From contig JAFRZE010000058.1 in the NCBI GenBank assembly GCA_017442735.1, forward strand, positions 1 through 64,000: 64,000 bases of DNA. The letters are read 5' to 3'. Below are positions 51,034 to 60,257 of this stretch, piece by piece. The stretch comes from Bacillota bacterium (GTDB lineage: Bacteria; Bacillota; Clostridia; Lachnospirales; Bianqueaceae). Numbering within the stretch: the first letter of the stretch is position 1; every line of letters starts with the position of its first letter. The notes under the pieces are model-generated. The model worked only from the letters and a program-made list of their open reading frames with translations. It ran no database searches and was not told where the DNA came from. Both the position numbers and the translations under genes were made by a program.

Positions 51034-51993
51034 TCAGCTTTCTTCGACCGGGATCCAGATCTGGATGTTTCTTGTTTCTCTTGGATTCCAATGATAGACC
51101 GCAAGTTCCGGCCCCGGAACGATGCGAAGACTTTCTTCTGACACCAATTCAGTCGCGATCCTTTTTCGAAGATCGAAATATACAGAAACGACATTTGTTC
51201 CTTTTTCCTGATCCTTGCGTGCTTCCACGATCAGATAGGTCGTTTCCGGAATCTCGATCGTCTCCAGATTCAGTGATTCAATAAAGTCGACTCCGGTAGT
51301 GGAATGATCATATAGATGATCTCTGGTCCAGGGATGAAGATTCTTACTGAAATAGAAGTCATATCCTTCGTCATCCACATTTGTGATAACGCAGTATTCA
51401 TTCGAATCATGATCATCCGCTGTGCCGCAGAGAAACCACTGAATACCTCTTGTTGTTACAAAAAGTTTTTCCTCCTGCTTTTCTCTTTCTTCTCCATAAG
51501 GCACTCCGGTAAAGTGTCTCTTGAATCCGACCAGCGTCATGGCAGGTTTTTTGATGATCTGATAGTTCATCTGGTTTCCTCCTATAAGTTGGATTGAGAT
51601 GGAGAGTTTGGAGAAAGAATTGAGCTTCGCTTCCTTCGTGCGCGCCATCGAAGGAGTGATCCCGTGGAAATTCTTGAATGCCTTGGAAAAGCTTTCCGGT
51701 GAGTCATATCCGTATTTCAATGCGGTTTCAAGCACTTTATGACCATATACAAGATCATGTCCGGCAAGTGTCAAACGTCTCATCCGAATATACTCGCCCA
51801 ACGTGTAGCCACTCAACAAACTGAAGAGCCTTTGGAAGTGGTAACTGGAAGAAAAAGCGGTTCCAGCCACTTCTTCATAGTTGATTTCTTCGGTCAGATG
51901 GTCTTCAATGTAGTCGATCGCACGTTGCATTCCTGTAATCCAATCCATAGACTGCTTGCTCCCTTCTATCAATCTGACGATTTTCTCATCCAT
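51034..51993 (-). CDS. AraC family regulator with GyrI-like effector domain
   Basis: The 319-residue protein has an N-terminal AraC HTH (about 18-118; AIDYIEDHLTEEINYEEVAG, YDSPESFSKAFKNFHGITPS). A C-terminal GyrI-like small-molecule-binding domain follows (about 145-315; MNYQIIKKPAMTLVGFKRHF to LAVYHWNPRETRNIQIWIPV). This HTH-first layout matches Rob/TipA-like regulators that bind drugs or toxic metabolites. It stands alone on the minus strand between the island and the ATP-grasp gene. ATTATA at 52013-52018 gives a TATAAT on its strand, but no good -35 was found. Confidence 0.9.
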   Translation of the reverse strand: MDEKIVRLIEGSKQSMDWITGMQRAIDYIEDHLTEEINYEEVAGTAFSSSYHFQRLFSLLSGYTLGEYIRMRRLTLAGHDLVYGHKVLETALKYGYDSPESFSKAFKNFHGITPSMARTKEAKLNSFSKLSISIQLIGGNQMNYQIIKKPAMTLVGFKRHFTGVPYGEEREKQEEKLFVTTRGIQWFLCGTADDHDSNEYCVITNVDDEGYDFYFSKNLHPWTRDHLYDHSTTGVDFIESLNLETIEIPETTYLIVEARKDQEKGTNVVSVYFDLRKRIATELVSEESLRIVPGPELAVYHWNPRETRNIQIWIPVEES

Positions 51994-52137
51994 CTGATCC
52001 GTATTATACTGATCCGGAAGACAAAAAGCCTGATTTTTTGTGCGCTGACATGACAGCTTTTGTGGTGGAGGTGTTCTATTATACCATATCTTTCAGGAAG
52101 TTGCATAGGTAATCAAATCCTTTTTTCCGCTTGTCTC

Positions 52138-52166
52138 TTGCGCGCAGAGCTGTTAGGCGGTATACT
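52138..52166 (+). promoter_or_regulatory. Promoter of the ATP-grasp gene
   Basis: TTGCGC (52138-52143) and TATACT (52161-52166) are 17 bases apart, about 40 bases before the start codon. The rest of the 51994-52207 gap shows no other clear element. Confidence 0.65.
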
Positions 52167-52207
52167 CTTCTTTATAGGAAAACAGTAAAAGATATGGAGC
52201 GTACTAC

Positions 52208-53404
52208 ATGAAGAATTTTGTATTTATTTCCCCGAACTTTCCGGAAAACTACTGGTTTTTCTGCCGGAAACTGAAGGAAAACGGCCTTAGGGTCCTGGGG
52301 ATCGGTGACAGTCCTTTTGATAACCTTTCGCTGGAGTTGAAAAACTCTCTGGACGAATACTATAAGGTTTCTTCCCTGATGAATTATGATGAGGTCTACC
52401 GGGCAGTCGCTTTCTTTATCCATAAATACGGACGGATCGACTGGCTGGAAAGCAATAATGAATTCTGGCTGGAACAGGACGCACAGCTCCGGCAGGATTT
52501 CCATATCACGACCGGTTTCCAGCCGGAAGATATGCCGCATGTCAAGTACAAGTCTCTTATGAAAGAGCGGTACCAACTGGCCGGGATCCCGGTGGCCAGG
52601 TATCACATGGTGGATGATTTCGATGGATGCAGCGCTTTTATCAAAGAAGTAGGCTATCCGGTCATCGTCAAACCGGATAATGGCGTAGGCGCCAGCCGTA
52701 CTTATAAACTGACATGTGACGAGGAGCTTGTCGAGTTCCTGAAGGAAAGAGACAAGACCGTATATATCATGGAAGAGTTCATCGACGCGACGGTCAATTC
52801 CTATGATGCCATCATCAACAGCAAGGGCGAGCCGATCTTCGAGACAGGAAACGTGACGCTGGTCGACATCATGAACGTGGTGAATTATGCGTCCAATTCC
52901 TTCTTCTATATCCGCAAGGAACTTCCGGATGACATCCGCGATAAGGGCCGTGCGGCTGTAAAGGCTTTTGGTGTAAGGAGCCGGTTTGTCCACTTTGAAT
53001 TCTTCCGGCTGAACAGAGACCAGCACATCGGGCAAAAGGGAGATGTGGTGGCGCTGGAAGTCAATATGCGTCCGAGCGGCGGCATTTCTCCCGCCATGAT
53101 GAACTATGCCAACAGTACGGACGTCTATGAGATCTGGGCCGATATGATCGCCTTCGACAAGACCGATAAAGGTACAGCGGAAAAGCAGTTCTGCGTCTTT
53201 ATGGGACGGAGAGACTACCGGAACTATGTGCTGAGCCGGGAGGATGTTCTCCGGATCTATCATGATCATATCAAAGAGGAAAGCCGCGTGGACCCCGGTC
53301 TTTCCGAAGCAATGGGAGATTATATGTTCCTGGCCTGTTTCCCGACAGTGGAGGAAGTCATGGACTTCGTAACGAAACTGATCGAAGAAAAACCGACAGA
53401 ATAG
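52208..53404 (+). CDS. ATP-grasp ligase of unknown substrate
   Basis: The 398-residue protein has a preATP-grasp Rossmann N-terminus (FVFISPNFPENYWFFCRKLK, LRVLGIGDSPFD) and an ATP-grasp fold: VKYKSLMKERYQLAGIPVAR, YPVIVKPDNGVGASRTYKL, the hinge VYIMEEFIDA and the metal-binding ALEVNMRPSGGISPAM. ATP-grasp enzymes of this type join carboxylates to amines or thiols. The substrate cannot be read from the context; mnmA follows 39 bases later. Its own promoter is visible. Confidence 0.85.
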   Translation: MKNFVFISPNFPENYWFFCRKLKENGLRVLGIGDSPFDNLSLELKNSLDEYYKVSSLMNYDEVYRAVAFFIHKYGRIDWLESNNEFWLEQDAQLRQDFHITTGFQPEDMPHVKYKSLMKERYQLAGIPVARYHMVDDFDGCSAFIKEVGYPVIVKPDNGVGASRTYKLTCDEELVEFLKERDKTVYIMEEFIDATVNSYDAIINSKGEPIFETGNVTLVDIMNVVNYASNSFFYIRKELPDDIRDKGRAAVKAFGVRSRFVHFEFFRLNRDQHIGQKGDVVALEVNMRPSGGISPAMMNYANSTDVYEIWADMIAFDKTDKGTAEKQFCVFMGRRDYRNYVLSREDVLRIYHDHIKEESRVDPGLSEAMGDYMFLACFPTVEEVMDFVTKLIEEKPTE

Positions 53405-53443
53405 TGTGCGAAGTTATATTTCTGTGGAAAGGGGGTATACGAT

Positions 53444-54529
53444 TTGAGCAAAGTCGTGGTCGGAATGTCCGGCGGCGTCGACAGCGCGGTCGCCGCGTAT
53501 CTGCTGAAGAAAGCCGGATATGAAGTGATCGGGGTCACGCTCCGCACCTGGAAGGCGGAAGACGGCGGCGAAGGCCTGTGCTGTGATATCGATGACGCAA
53601 GGAGTGTAGCGAACAAGGTCGGTATCCGGTTCGTGCCCGTTAACTGCACCTCAGACTTTCAGCAATATGTCGTGGATCCCTTTTCAAAAGCATACCTGTC
53701 CGGACTGACGCCCAATCCCTGTGTGGAATGCAACCGGTATGTGAAGATGGAAAAGCTGCTCTATTATGCGAAAGTCGTGGGAGCGGAGCACATCGCCACC
53801 GGTCACTATGCTTCCGTGATCCGGCTGGACAATGGAAGATATACGGTCAAAAAAGCCAGTCATGCGGAAAAAGATCAGACCTATATGCTTTACCGGCTTT
53901 CCCAGGAACAGCTTGCGGCGCTGCTGATGCCACTTAGTGATCTTTCAAAAAGTGAAGTCAGACAGATCGCGATCGACGCCGGACTTCCGGTCGCGCATAA
54001 ACCGGATTCTCAGGAGATCTGCTTCGTGACAGACGGCACCTATGCGGACTACATCACGAAAACAGCCGGCACGGATCTTCCCGGAGAGGGAAACTTCGTG
54101 GATGAATCCGGAAAGATCCTTGGGAAACACAAAGGGATCATCTACTATACGGTCGGACAGAGAAAAGGTCTCGGCATCGCGTTCGGACATCCTGTCTATG
54201 TGAAAGAGATCCGAAAAGAAAGCAATGAGGTCGTCCTGGGCGATGACGCGTCGCTCTACAGCTCTGCGCTGGTTTGTACAAATGTCAACTTTTTGAGTAT
54301 ATCGGAACTGAAACCCGGAGAGAAAATCTCCTGCATCGCGAAGATCCGCTATCAGCATGACGGAATGATGGCAGAGATCGAATCGATCGGTCAGGACAAA
54401 GTCAGGGTATCATTTCATGAGCCGGTCAGAGCTGCCGCGCCGGGACAGTCGGTCGTCTTTTATCATCCGGACGGCTATGTGATCGGCGGCGGTATGATAG
54501 TCAACGGAGGAGAAGATGATCTACTATAA
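53444..54529 (+). CDS. mnmA: tRNA-specific 2-thiouridylase
   Basis: TTG 53444 with upstream AAAGGGGG gives MSKVVVGMSGGVDSAVAAYL. The 361-residue enzyme puts sulfur on U34 of tRNA-Lys, Glu and Gln using ATP. The PP-loop SGGVDS, the catalytic cysteine motif NPCVECNRYVK, the second cysteine in SQEICFV and HKGIIYYTVGQRKGLGI are present. No IscS or NifS partner gene is adjacent. It overlaps the following acetyltransferase by 14 bases. Confidence 0.96.
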   Translation: MSKVVVGMSGGVDSAVAAYLLKKAGYEVIGVTLRTWKAEDGGEGLCCDIDDARSVANKVGIRFVPVNCTSDFQQYVVDPFSKAYLSGLTPNPCVECNRYVKMEKLLYYAKVVGAEHIATGHYASVIRLDNGRYTVKKASHAEKDQTYMLYRLSQEQLAALLMPLSDLSKSEVRQIAIDAGLPVAHKPDSQEICFVTDGTYADYITKTAGTDLPGEGNFVDESGKILGKHKGIIYYTVGQRKGLGIAFGHPVYVKEIRKESNEVVLGDDASLYSSALVCTNVNFLSISELKPGEKISCIAKIRYQHDGMMAEIESIGQDKVRVSFHEPVRAAAPGQSVVFYHPDGYVIGGGMIVNGGEDDLL

Positions 54530-55043
54530 AGATGATGATGTGGTGATCCGCAAAATGGAAGAGACGGATACCCAGGTTTTTCCCGATGAGTTCGCGGCCC
54601 AGGGATGGGATAAGGAAAAAGAAATCTATCAGAGACGAATGAAGGATGAGGCGGAAGGCAAATGCATCACTCTGGTAGCTGAATATCAGGGTCATCCTGC
54701 CGGATACGTGAACGTGTATCTGGATGTGACCGGCGGCCCTTTCAAGGGAAAAGGATGGCCGATCCTGGTGGATTTCGGTGTGCTCGAGAAATACCAGAGA
54801 AAAGGGATCGGATCCCGTCTGATGGACATAGCGGAAGAGATCGCCGGACAGTATGCGGATACCGTTTGTCTCGGTGTCGGTCTTCATAATGGATACGGAA
54901 GCGCGCAGAGAATGTATGTGAAGCGAGGATATATTCCGGACGGTTCCGGCGTCTGGTATCAGGATAAACCCTGTGAACAATATGAAACTGAGATAGCCAA
55001 TGACGATGACCTTGTTCTGTTCCTTTCCAAAACATTGAGATGA
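54516..55043 (+). CDS. GNAT family N-acetyltransferase
   Basis: The 175-residue protein starts inside mnmA. Its acetyl-CoA motif is FGVLEKYQRKGIGSRLMDIA, preceded by GYVNVYLDVTGGPFKGKG and followed by YGSAQRMYVKRGYIPDGSGV. The substrate is unknown. It is part of a tightly coupled run (mnmA, GNAT, thpR, M42 peptidase), since its stop overlaps thpR by ATGA. Composition matches the core genes. Confidence 0.85.
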   Translation: MIYYKDDDVVIRKMEETDTQVFPDEFAAQGWDKEKEIYQRRMKDEAEGKCITLVAEYQGHPAGYVNVYLDVTGGPFKGKGWPILVDFGVLEKYQRKGIGSRLMDIAEEIAGQYADTVCLGVGLHNGYGSAQRMYVKRGYIPDGSGVWYQDKPCEQYETEIANDDDLVLFLSKTLR

Positions 55044-55573
55044 GACTGTTTATCGCTATCCTGCTTGATCAGGAAATGAAAGAGCAAGCGCTGGATATTC
55101 AGGACGATTTCCGCCAGCTCCAGATCAGAGGGAACTATACAACGGAAGAGAATTTGCATCTGACGCTTGCGTTTATCGGTGAATACGGGGATCCGGACAG
55201 GATCCTGGAACTGCTGCAGGAAATAAGGTTCTCTCCGTTCCCCCTTGTTATGGACAGGATCGGATGTTTTGATGATCTGTGGTGGGCCGGGTTTGAAAAG
55301 AGTGAAGCGCTGAACAATCTGGTCAAAAATATACGCCATGTTCTGTCTGATGAGGGGATCCCCTTCGACAGAAAAAGGTTCAGAGCGCATGTGACACTGC
55401 TTCGGAAACCGGAATATCTGAAAGGTCAGAGACCAGTCCCGGGGAATATGGAACCAGTCTCCATGCGAGTAAGGAGGATCTCACTGATGCATTCCACGAG
55501 AGGAAAACATGGAATGATCTATACACAGCTGGGTTCAGTCCCGGCCCGGGAAGAGAGAGGTAATCATGAATAA
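55040..55573 (+). CDS. thpR: RNA 2',3'-cyclic phosphodiesterase (2H family, ThpR)
   Basis: The 177-residue protein starts MRLFIAILLDQEMKEQALDI and has the two HxT signatures of the 2H phosphoesterases: HLTLAFIGE at about 41 and HVTLLRKP at about 116. Such enzymes hydrolyse 2',3'-cyclic phosphate termini of RNA; they were first named 2'-5' RNA ligase. Length is standard. The stop overlaps the next gene by eight bases. Confidence 0.9.
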   Translation: MRLFIAILLDQEMKEQALDIQDDFRQLQIRGNYTTEENLHLTLAFIGEYGDPDRILELLQEIRFSPFPLVMDRIGCFDDLWWAGFEKSEALNNLVKNIRHVLSDEGIPFDRKRFRAHVTLLRKPEYLKGQRPVPGNMEPVSMRVRRISLMHSTRGKHGMIYTQLGSVPAREERGNHE

Positions 55574-56603
55574 AGAATTTTTGTTTGATCTTTTGTCGAC
55601 AGGTTCCGTTTCCGGCAATGAAGCGGAACTGGAAAAGAAGATCTATGACTATATGCAGGATAAGGCGGATCAGGTGAGCGTCGATGAGCTGGGTAATGTG
55701 ACAGCAGCTCTTAATCCATCCGCCTCTTTTAAAGTGCTTCTGGCGGGACACGCAGATGAGATCGGCCTGATGGTCACGGCTGTCGGAAGTGACGGTACGC
55801 TGATGGTGACAAAGATCGGCGGGATATATACGAATACCTATCCGGGTCATAAAGTGCGGATCTATACGAAAAACGGTGTGATCTACGGCGCGGTAGCCAA
55901 TTCTCGTGAGATCTCCCGCAATAAAGAACTGAAAGATTCTGATCTGAGGATCGATATCGGCGCGAAGGATAAAGAAGATGCCCTTAAATATGTGGAATTG
56001 GGCGATACCGTCACTTTCGATACGGATGTGAGGGAGATGCTGAATGACTGTATCACCGGCAGAGCGCTGGATGACAGGATCGGCGCCTATATCGTCATGG
56101 AGGCACTGACGGAAGCGAAAAAGAAAGGTGCGGTAGTCGGGTGCTATTCTGTCACGACGACCGGTGAGGAAACGACGGGCAACGGAGCTTATTTCACCGC
56201 GTCGCGCGTCAAGCCGAATATTGCCATCGCCGTGGATGTGACATATACCTCGGACAACTGCGGTATCAGTGAAGCCGTTAGCGGTGATGTCGCGGTAGGC
56301 AAGGGACCGGTCATCTGCAATAATCCCTCCATACATAAGAAACTGAACGCCAGGCTTCGGGAATGCGCAAAAAAGCTGAATATGACGGTCCAGACAGAAG
56401 CCGCGAACGGGCATACGGGGACCGACGGTGATACCATGCACTTTACCGGGATCGGCGTGCCCTTTGCTCTGGTATCGATTCCGCTTCGGTATATGCATAA
56501 TCCGGATGAGGTAGGCTCGCTGAAAGACATTCAGGATTGTATCGACCTTCTGGCGGAGTTCTTTGTCAGCTGCAGTCCGGATATGGATCTGAAACCGTTC
56601 TGA
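55566..56603 (+). CDS. M42 family metallopeptidase (glutamyl aminopeptidase-like)
   Basis: The 345-residue protein is a cytosolic dinuclear-metal aminopeptidase. Candidate metal ligands are His and Asp in LAGHADEIGLMV, Asp in GRALDDRIGAYI, Glu pair in TTTGEETTGNGA, Asp in AIAVDVTYT and a C-terminal His in RYMHNPDEVGS. Compared with many M42 proteins the EE motif reads GEET. SD GAGAGAGGTAATC precedes. Peptide salvage is the likely role. Confidence 0.9.
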   Translation: MNKEFLFDLLSTGSVSGNEAELEKKIYDYMQDKADQVSVDELGNVTAALNPSASFKVLLAGHADEIGLMVTAVGSDGTLMVTKIGGIYTNTYPGHKVRIYTKNGVIYGAVANSREISRNKELKDSDLRIDIGAKDKEDALKYVELGDTVTFDTDVREMLNDCITGRALDDRIGAYIVMEALTEAKKKGAVVGCYSVTTTGEETTGNGAYFTASRVKPNIAIAVDVTYTSDNCGISEAVSGDVAVGKGPVICNNPSIHKKLNARLRECAKKLNMTVQTEAANGHTGTDGDTMHFTGIGVPFALVSIPLRYMHNPDEVGSLKDIQDCIDLLAEFFVSCSPDMDLKPF

Positions 56604-56611
56604 GGTACATC

Positions 56612-57004
56612 ATGCAGTACAGGATCATTGAAGGCGCGGATCAGATGCTCGTGGAAGACGTGGAAAGACTTCTGAAAATGACCTACTGGGCAGATAAACG
56701 CTCGAGGGAAACGATCGAAAAGGCCATGCGGAATTCTTCCTGCTACGGGATCTATCTGGATGATGAAAAGAAGCTTGTCGGTTTCGCGAGAGTCATCAGT
56801 GATTACGCGACGACCTATTATCTGTGTGACGTGATCATCGACGAGGCTTACCGGCATCAGGGGCTTGGCAAGGCACTGGTCTGCTATATCGAGTCTTTGC
56901 CGGTGTATGAAGGGCTTCACGGAATGCTGAAAACCCGGGACGCGCATGATCTTTACCGGAAATTCGGATATGAAGTCGCGACAGGAAGAGTCATGATCAA
57001 ATAG
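56612..57004 (+). CDS. GNAT family N-acetyltransferase (130 aa)
   Basis: ATG 56612 gives MQYRIIEGADQMLVEDVERL; GAGG lies eight bases upstream. The short GNAT domain has LVGFARVISDYATTYYLCDV and IIDEAYRHQGLGKALVCYIE (acetyl-CoA loop), ending YRKFGYEVATGRVM. Members of this subgroup are often annotated as acetyltransferases without known substrate. It lies nine bases after the M42 gene. Confidence 0.85.
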   Translation: MQYRIIEGADQMLVEDVERLLKMTYWADKRSRETIEKAMRNSSCYGIYLDDEKKLVGFARVISDYATTYYLCDVIIDEAYRHQGLGKALVCYIESLPVYEGLHGMLKTRDAHDLYRKFGYEVATGRVMIK

Positions 57005-57015
57005 AAGGAAACAAT

Positions 57016-57618
57016 ATGGCAAATCTGATCATAGTATGCGGTCCCCAGGCTGTGGGGAAGATGACCGTAGCGGAAAGCTTACGGGATAAACTTCGCTACA
57101 ACATGATGATGAATCATGACAGTATCGAAATATCCGACCGGATCTTTGGCTTCGCGACGCCCGCACAGAAAGAATTTAACCGATATTTCAGAGAAAAGGC
57201 GTTTGAACTTGCGGTAAAGTATAACGTCGATATGATCTTTACCTATGTCTGCGCGTTTGAGATGCAGGAGGAAAGAGATTATCTGACCATGCTGCATGAC
57301 CAGTTCACCCAAAGCGGCGGGAGTTTCTATTTTGTGGAACTCAGCGCTGCACTGGAGGAAAGGATCGCGAGAAACGAGACTCCGTACCGGATGGAACGAA
57401 AAGCGTCGAAGCGGGATGTGGAATGGAGCAGAGCCAATCTTTTGCATGACGCGGAACATCACAGGCTGAATTCGATGGAGGGAGAGACGTGGTTTGAGCA
57501 TCATCTCAAAATCGATAATACGCATCTGTCTCCCGGACAGGTGGCGGATCAGGTGATCGAAGCTTTTCATCTGATCCCAAACAAAAAGGATGAAAAAGAA
57601 TACCGCTACGGAGTTTAG
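57016..57618 (+). CDS. P-loop nucleoside-kinase-like protein
   Basis: The 200-residue protein begins MANLIIVCGPQAVGKMTVAE, a Walker A with Gly-Lys-Met-Thr. It continues NHDSIEISDRIFGF and VDMIFTYVCAFEM, typical of AAA/shikimate-kinase-like proteins that phosphorylate small molecules or antibiotics. A lid-like Arg-rich segment (ERIARNETPYRMERKASKRD) follows. Substrate unknown. It is not closely related to the two island kinases. Confidence 0.75.
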   Translation: MANLIIVCGPQAVGKMTVAESLRDKLRYNMMMNHDSIEISDRIFGFATPAQKEFNRYFREKAFELAVKYNVDMIFTYVCAFEMQEERDYLTMLHDQFTQSGGSFYFVELSAALEERIARNETPYRMERKASKRDVEWSRANLLHDAEHHRLNSMEGETWFEHHLKIDNTHLSPGQVADQVIEAFHLIPNKKDEKEYRYGV

Positions 57619-57658
57619 ACAGATCAGAAGACTTGAGAAAGAATGAGAAGGTAAAAAG

Positions 57659-58636
57659 ATGAATTCGATCGTTCTGGCATTCAATGCCGTTTTTCCGCTT
57701 CTGGCCTTCATGTCGATCGGTTATTTTCTCGCGTACATCAAACTGTTCAAAAAGAGTACCGCGGATGGCATGAATGCTTTAGTGTTTAAGGTTTTTCTGC
57801 CGCTCAGCATTATTCAGAGTATTTATAACGCGGATCTCAAGAATGCGTTTGATGTGAAACTGGCCGTGTTTGCTGCCGTCTCCAGTATCCTGGCTTATAT
57901 CATCATTTCTCTGATCATCAACGCGCGGGAAAAAGACAAGACGATCGCACCGGTCATGATCCAGGGAATCCATAAAGCGAATTACAATCTTCTTGCGATC
58001 CCGATCATCCAGAGCTTTTTCGGAAACGATATCGGAATGGCAGCTGTACTGATGGTGGTCACCACACCGATCGTCAATATCTGTTCGACGCTGGCCTTTG
58101 AATCCGCCAGAGCATCTTCCCAAAACGAAGGAGAGGGATCGAGACCTAAAATGGATGCCGGCAGTATCTGGAAGCTGGTGAAAAAGATCCTGCTCAATCC
58201 GATGGTTTCGAGCGCGTTGATCGGACTGCTTCTGAACATCTCAGGAATCAAGATCCCCACACTGATCATGAACAGCGTTGTCAACAAACTCGCGGCTATG
58301 TCTACGCCGGCCGCCATGCTGGCCCTTGGATGCGGATTCAACTTCAAACAGATGAAAAAGTGGATCCGTCATCTGGCTATCGTCGCATCAGGAAAACTGC
58401 TGATCATGCCTGTGATCAGCGTGACAGCGGCCATCCTTCTCGGGATCCGCGGCGCTAATCTGATCGCTGTCCTTCTGTTCAGCGGCGCGCCGGCAGCCGT
58501 CAACTCTTACAGTACAGCAGTCTCGATGGGCGGAAATGAGGAACTGGCAGGTGAGATCGTCGCTGTGACTTCGCTGCTCTCCGTATTCACGCTGTTTGGT
58601 TTTCTCAGTATACTTGGAACGATGGGGTATTTATAA
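57659..58636 (+). CDS. AEC family transporter (auxin efflux carrier-type)
   Basis: The 325-residue membrane protein has about ten transmembrane helices in two bundles of five with a central cytosolic loop rich in Ser and Lys (about 150-175). Features are FMSIGYFLAYIKLFKKSTAD, FKVFLPLSIIQSIYN, TPAAMLALGCGFNF and SGAPAAVNSYSTAVSMGG. Bacterial AEC proteins export or import organic acids such as malate; the substrate here is unknown. Unusually for the neighbourhood, it has a 40-base gap upstream with AGAAGG. Confidence 0.9.
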   Translation: MNSIVLAFNAVFPLLAFMSIGYFLAYIKLFKKSTADGMNALVFKVFLPLSIIQSIYNADLKNAFDVKLAVFAAVSSILAYIIISLIINAREKDKTIAPVMIQGIHKANYNLLAIPIIQSFFGNDIGMAAVLMVVTTPIVNICSTLAFESARASSQNEGEGSRPKMDAGSIWKLVKKILLNPMVSSALIGLLLNISGIKIPTLIMNSVVNKLAAMSTPAAMLALGCGFNFKQMKKWIRHLAIVASGKLLIMPVISVTAAILLGIRGANLIAVLLFSGAPAAVNSYSTAVSMGGNEELAGEIVAVTSLLSVFTLFGFLSILGTMGYL

Positions 58637-58639
58637 AGT

Positions 58640-59383
58640 ATGAAAGAGAAAATGTCACTGAATGGAAATCAGATCAAACTGATCGCGATCATCGCGATGA
58701 CGATCGACCACCTGACCTGGGTCCTGTTTCCCGGGACGCAGGCCGTCTGGTATGTTTTCGCTTTACATATCATCGGAAGGCTGACCGCCCCGATCATGTG
58801 GTTCTTTATCGCGGAAGGCTGTCATTATACCCGTGATCCGAAGAAATACGCGGGCAGGCTTTTTCTGTTTGCGCTGATCTCTCATTTCGCCTATAACTTT
58901 GCCTTTGGCATACCGTTTGTTCCACTTTCGACAGGGCCTTTCAATCAGACCAGTGTGATGTGGTCTCTGGCCTGGGCCGTCGTACTGATCTTTCTTTGCC
59001 GAAGTGAGAAAATACCGCAGTGGGGAAAGATACTGGCGATCATCGTTATCTGTGTGATCTCCTTCCCGTCTGATTGGTCCAGTATCGCGGTCATGTGTCC
59101 GTTCTTCCTGTACGCGCACAGAGGAATCTTCAAAAAGCAGGCATTGGATATCGTTCTGTGGTCATTTATCTACGCCCTGGTCTATTTTCTGTTTCTTGAT
59201 AAAGTCTACGGGGTCCTGCAGCTGTTTACGGCCCTTTCGATCCCCGTCCTTTCCCGTTACAACGGAGAGAGAGGAAACTGGAAAGGAATGAAGTGGCTGT
59301 TCTATATGTATTATCCCGTGCATCTGATCATCATAGGGATCTTGCGGATGATCCTTCATGGTAATATATCGCTGATCTTTTAG
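58640..59383 (+). CDS. TraX family membrane protein
   Basis: The 247-residue protein has about eight transmembrane helices and the TraX hallmarks SLNGNQIKLIAIIAMTIDHL near the N-terminus and GRLTAPIMWFFIAEGCHYTR. It ends with YMYYPVHLIIIGILRM. F-plasmid TraX acetylates pilin; chromosomal Firmicutes members are probable membrane acyltransferases of unknown target. It starts three bases after the transporter gene. Confidence 0.88.
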   Translation: MKEKMSLNGNQIKLIAIIAMTIDHLTWVLFPGTQAVWYVFALHIIGRLTAPIMWFFIAEGCHYTRDPKKYAGRLFLFALISHFAYNFAFGIPFVPLSTGPFNQTSVMWSLAWAVVLIFLCRSEKIPQWGKILAIIVICVISFPSDWSSIAVMCPFFLYAHRGIFKKQALDIVLWSFIYALVYFLFLDKVYGVLQLFTALSIPVLSRYNGERGNWKGMKWLFYMYYPVHLIIIGILRMILHGNISLIF

Positions 59384-59414
59384 GTGAGTTTTGGAAAGGG
59401 AGGTTCAGGATCTC

Positions 59415-60257
59415 ATGTCAGAAAGGAAAGTGGCCCTCATCACCGGCGGATCCCGGGGGATCGGCCGCGGTATCGCGCTGGAGCTGGCGTCAGAAGGTTA
59501 TGATATTGCTTTCAGCTACCGGGAATATGAGGAAGGAGCCAGAGAGGCCAAAGCGCTGATCGAGGAAAAGGGCGTGGGCTGCAGGTATTACCAGATCGCG
59601 ATGGAAAACCTGGAAGATGTAGCCCGGATGGTCGACCAGGCGCATGAGGATCTCGGAAGGATCGACGTCATGGTATGCAACGCGGCCAAAGACCGGCGCT
59701 TCAGTATCCTGGTGGCAACACCGGAAGATATGGATTTCATGACGTCCACGCTTTACAGCGCGCAGATGCTCTGCGCCGGAGCGGCGGCGAGGCATATGGT
59801 AAAAGATGGGATCAGGGGAAGTATCCTCTTTATCACTTCGGTGCACGGCCAGATGATCAATACCAGTGATTTCGCCTATGGCGGGATGAAGGCAGCCGTG
59901 GAAAGGTCCTGTAAATCTCTGGCGCTGGAACTGGCCCCGTACCATATCCGGGTCAATTGTATCGCGCCAGGCGCGATCAACACGAGGAACGTGGATGATG
60001 ACACTTTAAAATATCCCTACCGGGATATCGTTCCGCTCGGAAGAAGAGGAAGAGTGGAAGATATCGCTTATACGGCGGCGTTTTTATCTTCCGATAAGGC
60101 GGATTATATTACCGGAGAGATCATCAGGATCGATGGCGCGCTCGCGCTGCCCAGCATTCCGGAAGGATGGGCGCAGGCTTATCCTCTGGACAAAGCGTTT
60201 ATTCAAAGAGGCTATGAAGAACTTCAAAGTGGGGAGGTAAAAAGCAAACATGTCTGA
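59415..60257 (+). CDS. Short-chain dehydrogenase/reductase
   Basis: ATG 59415 is preferred: AAGGGAGG lies eleven bases upstream and it gives MSERKVALITGGSRGIGRGI. The 280-residue SDR has the TGGSRGIG cofactor loop, VCNAAKD (NNAG equivalent), ITSVHG with the catalytic Ser and YGGMKAAVE with Tyr and Lys, then NCIAPGAINTR. The residue after the second strand (SYREYEEGA) favours NADP. Its last eight bases overlap the RspA-like gene, suggesting a two-step sugar-acid or polyol route. Confidence 0.9.
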   Translation: MSERKVALITGGSRGIGRGIALELASEGYDIAFSYREYEEGAREAKALIEEKGVGCRYYQIAMENLEDVARMVDQAHEDLGRIDVMVCNAAKDRRFSILVATPEDMDFMTSTLYSAQMLCAGAAARHMVKDGIRGSILFITSVHGQMINTSDFAYGGMKAAVERSCKSLALELAPYHIRVNCIAPGAINTRNVDDDTLKYPYRDIVPLGRRGRVEDIAYTAAFLSSDKADYITGEIIRIDGALALPSIPEGWAQAYPLDKAFIQRGYEELQSGEVKSKHV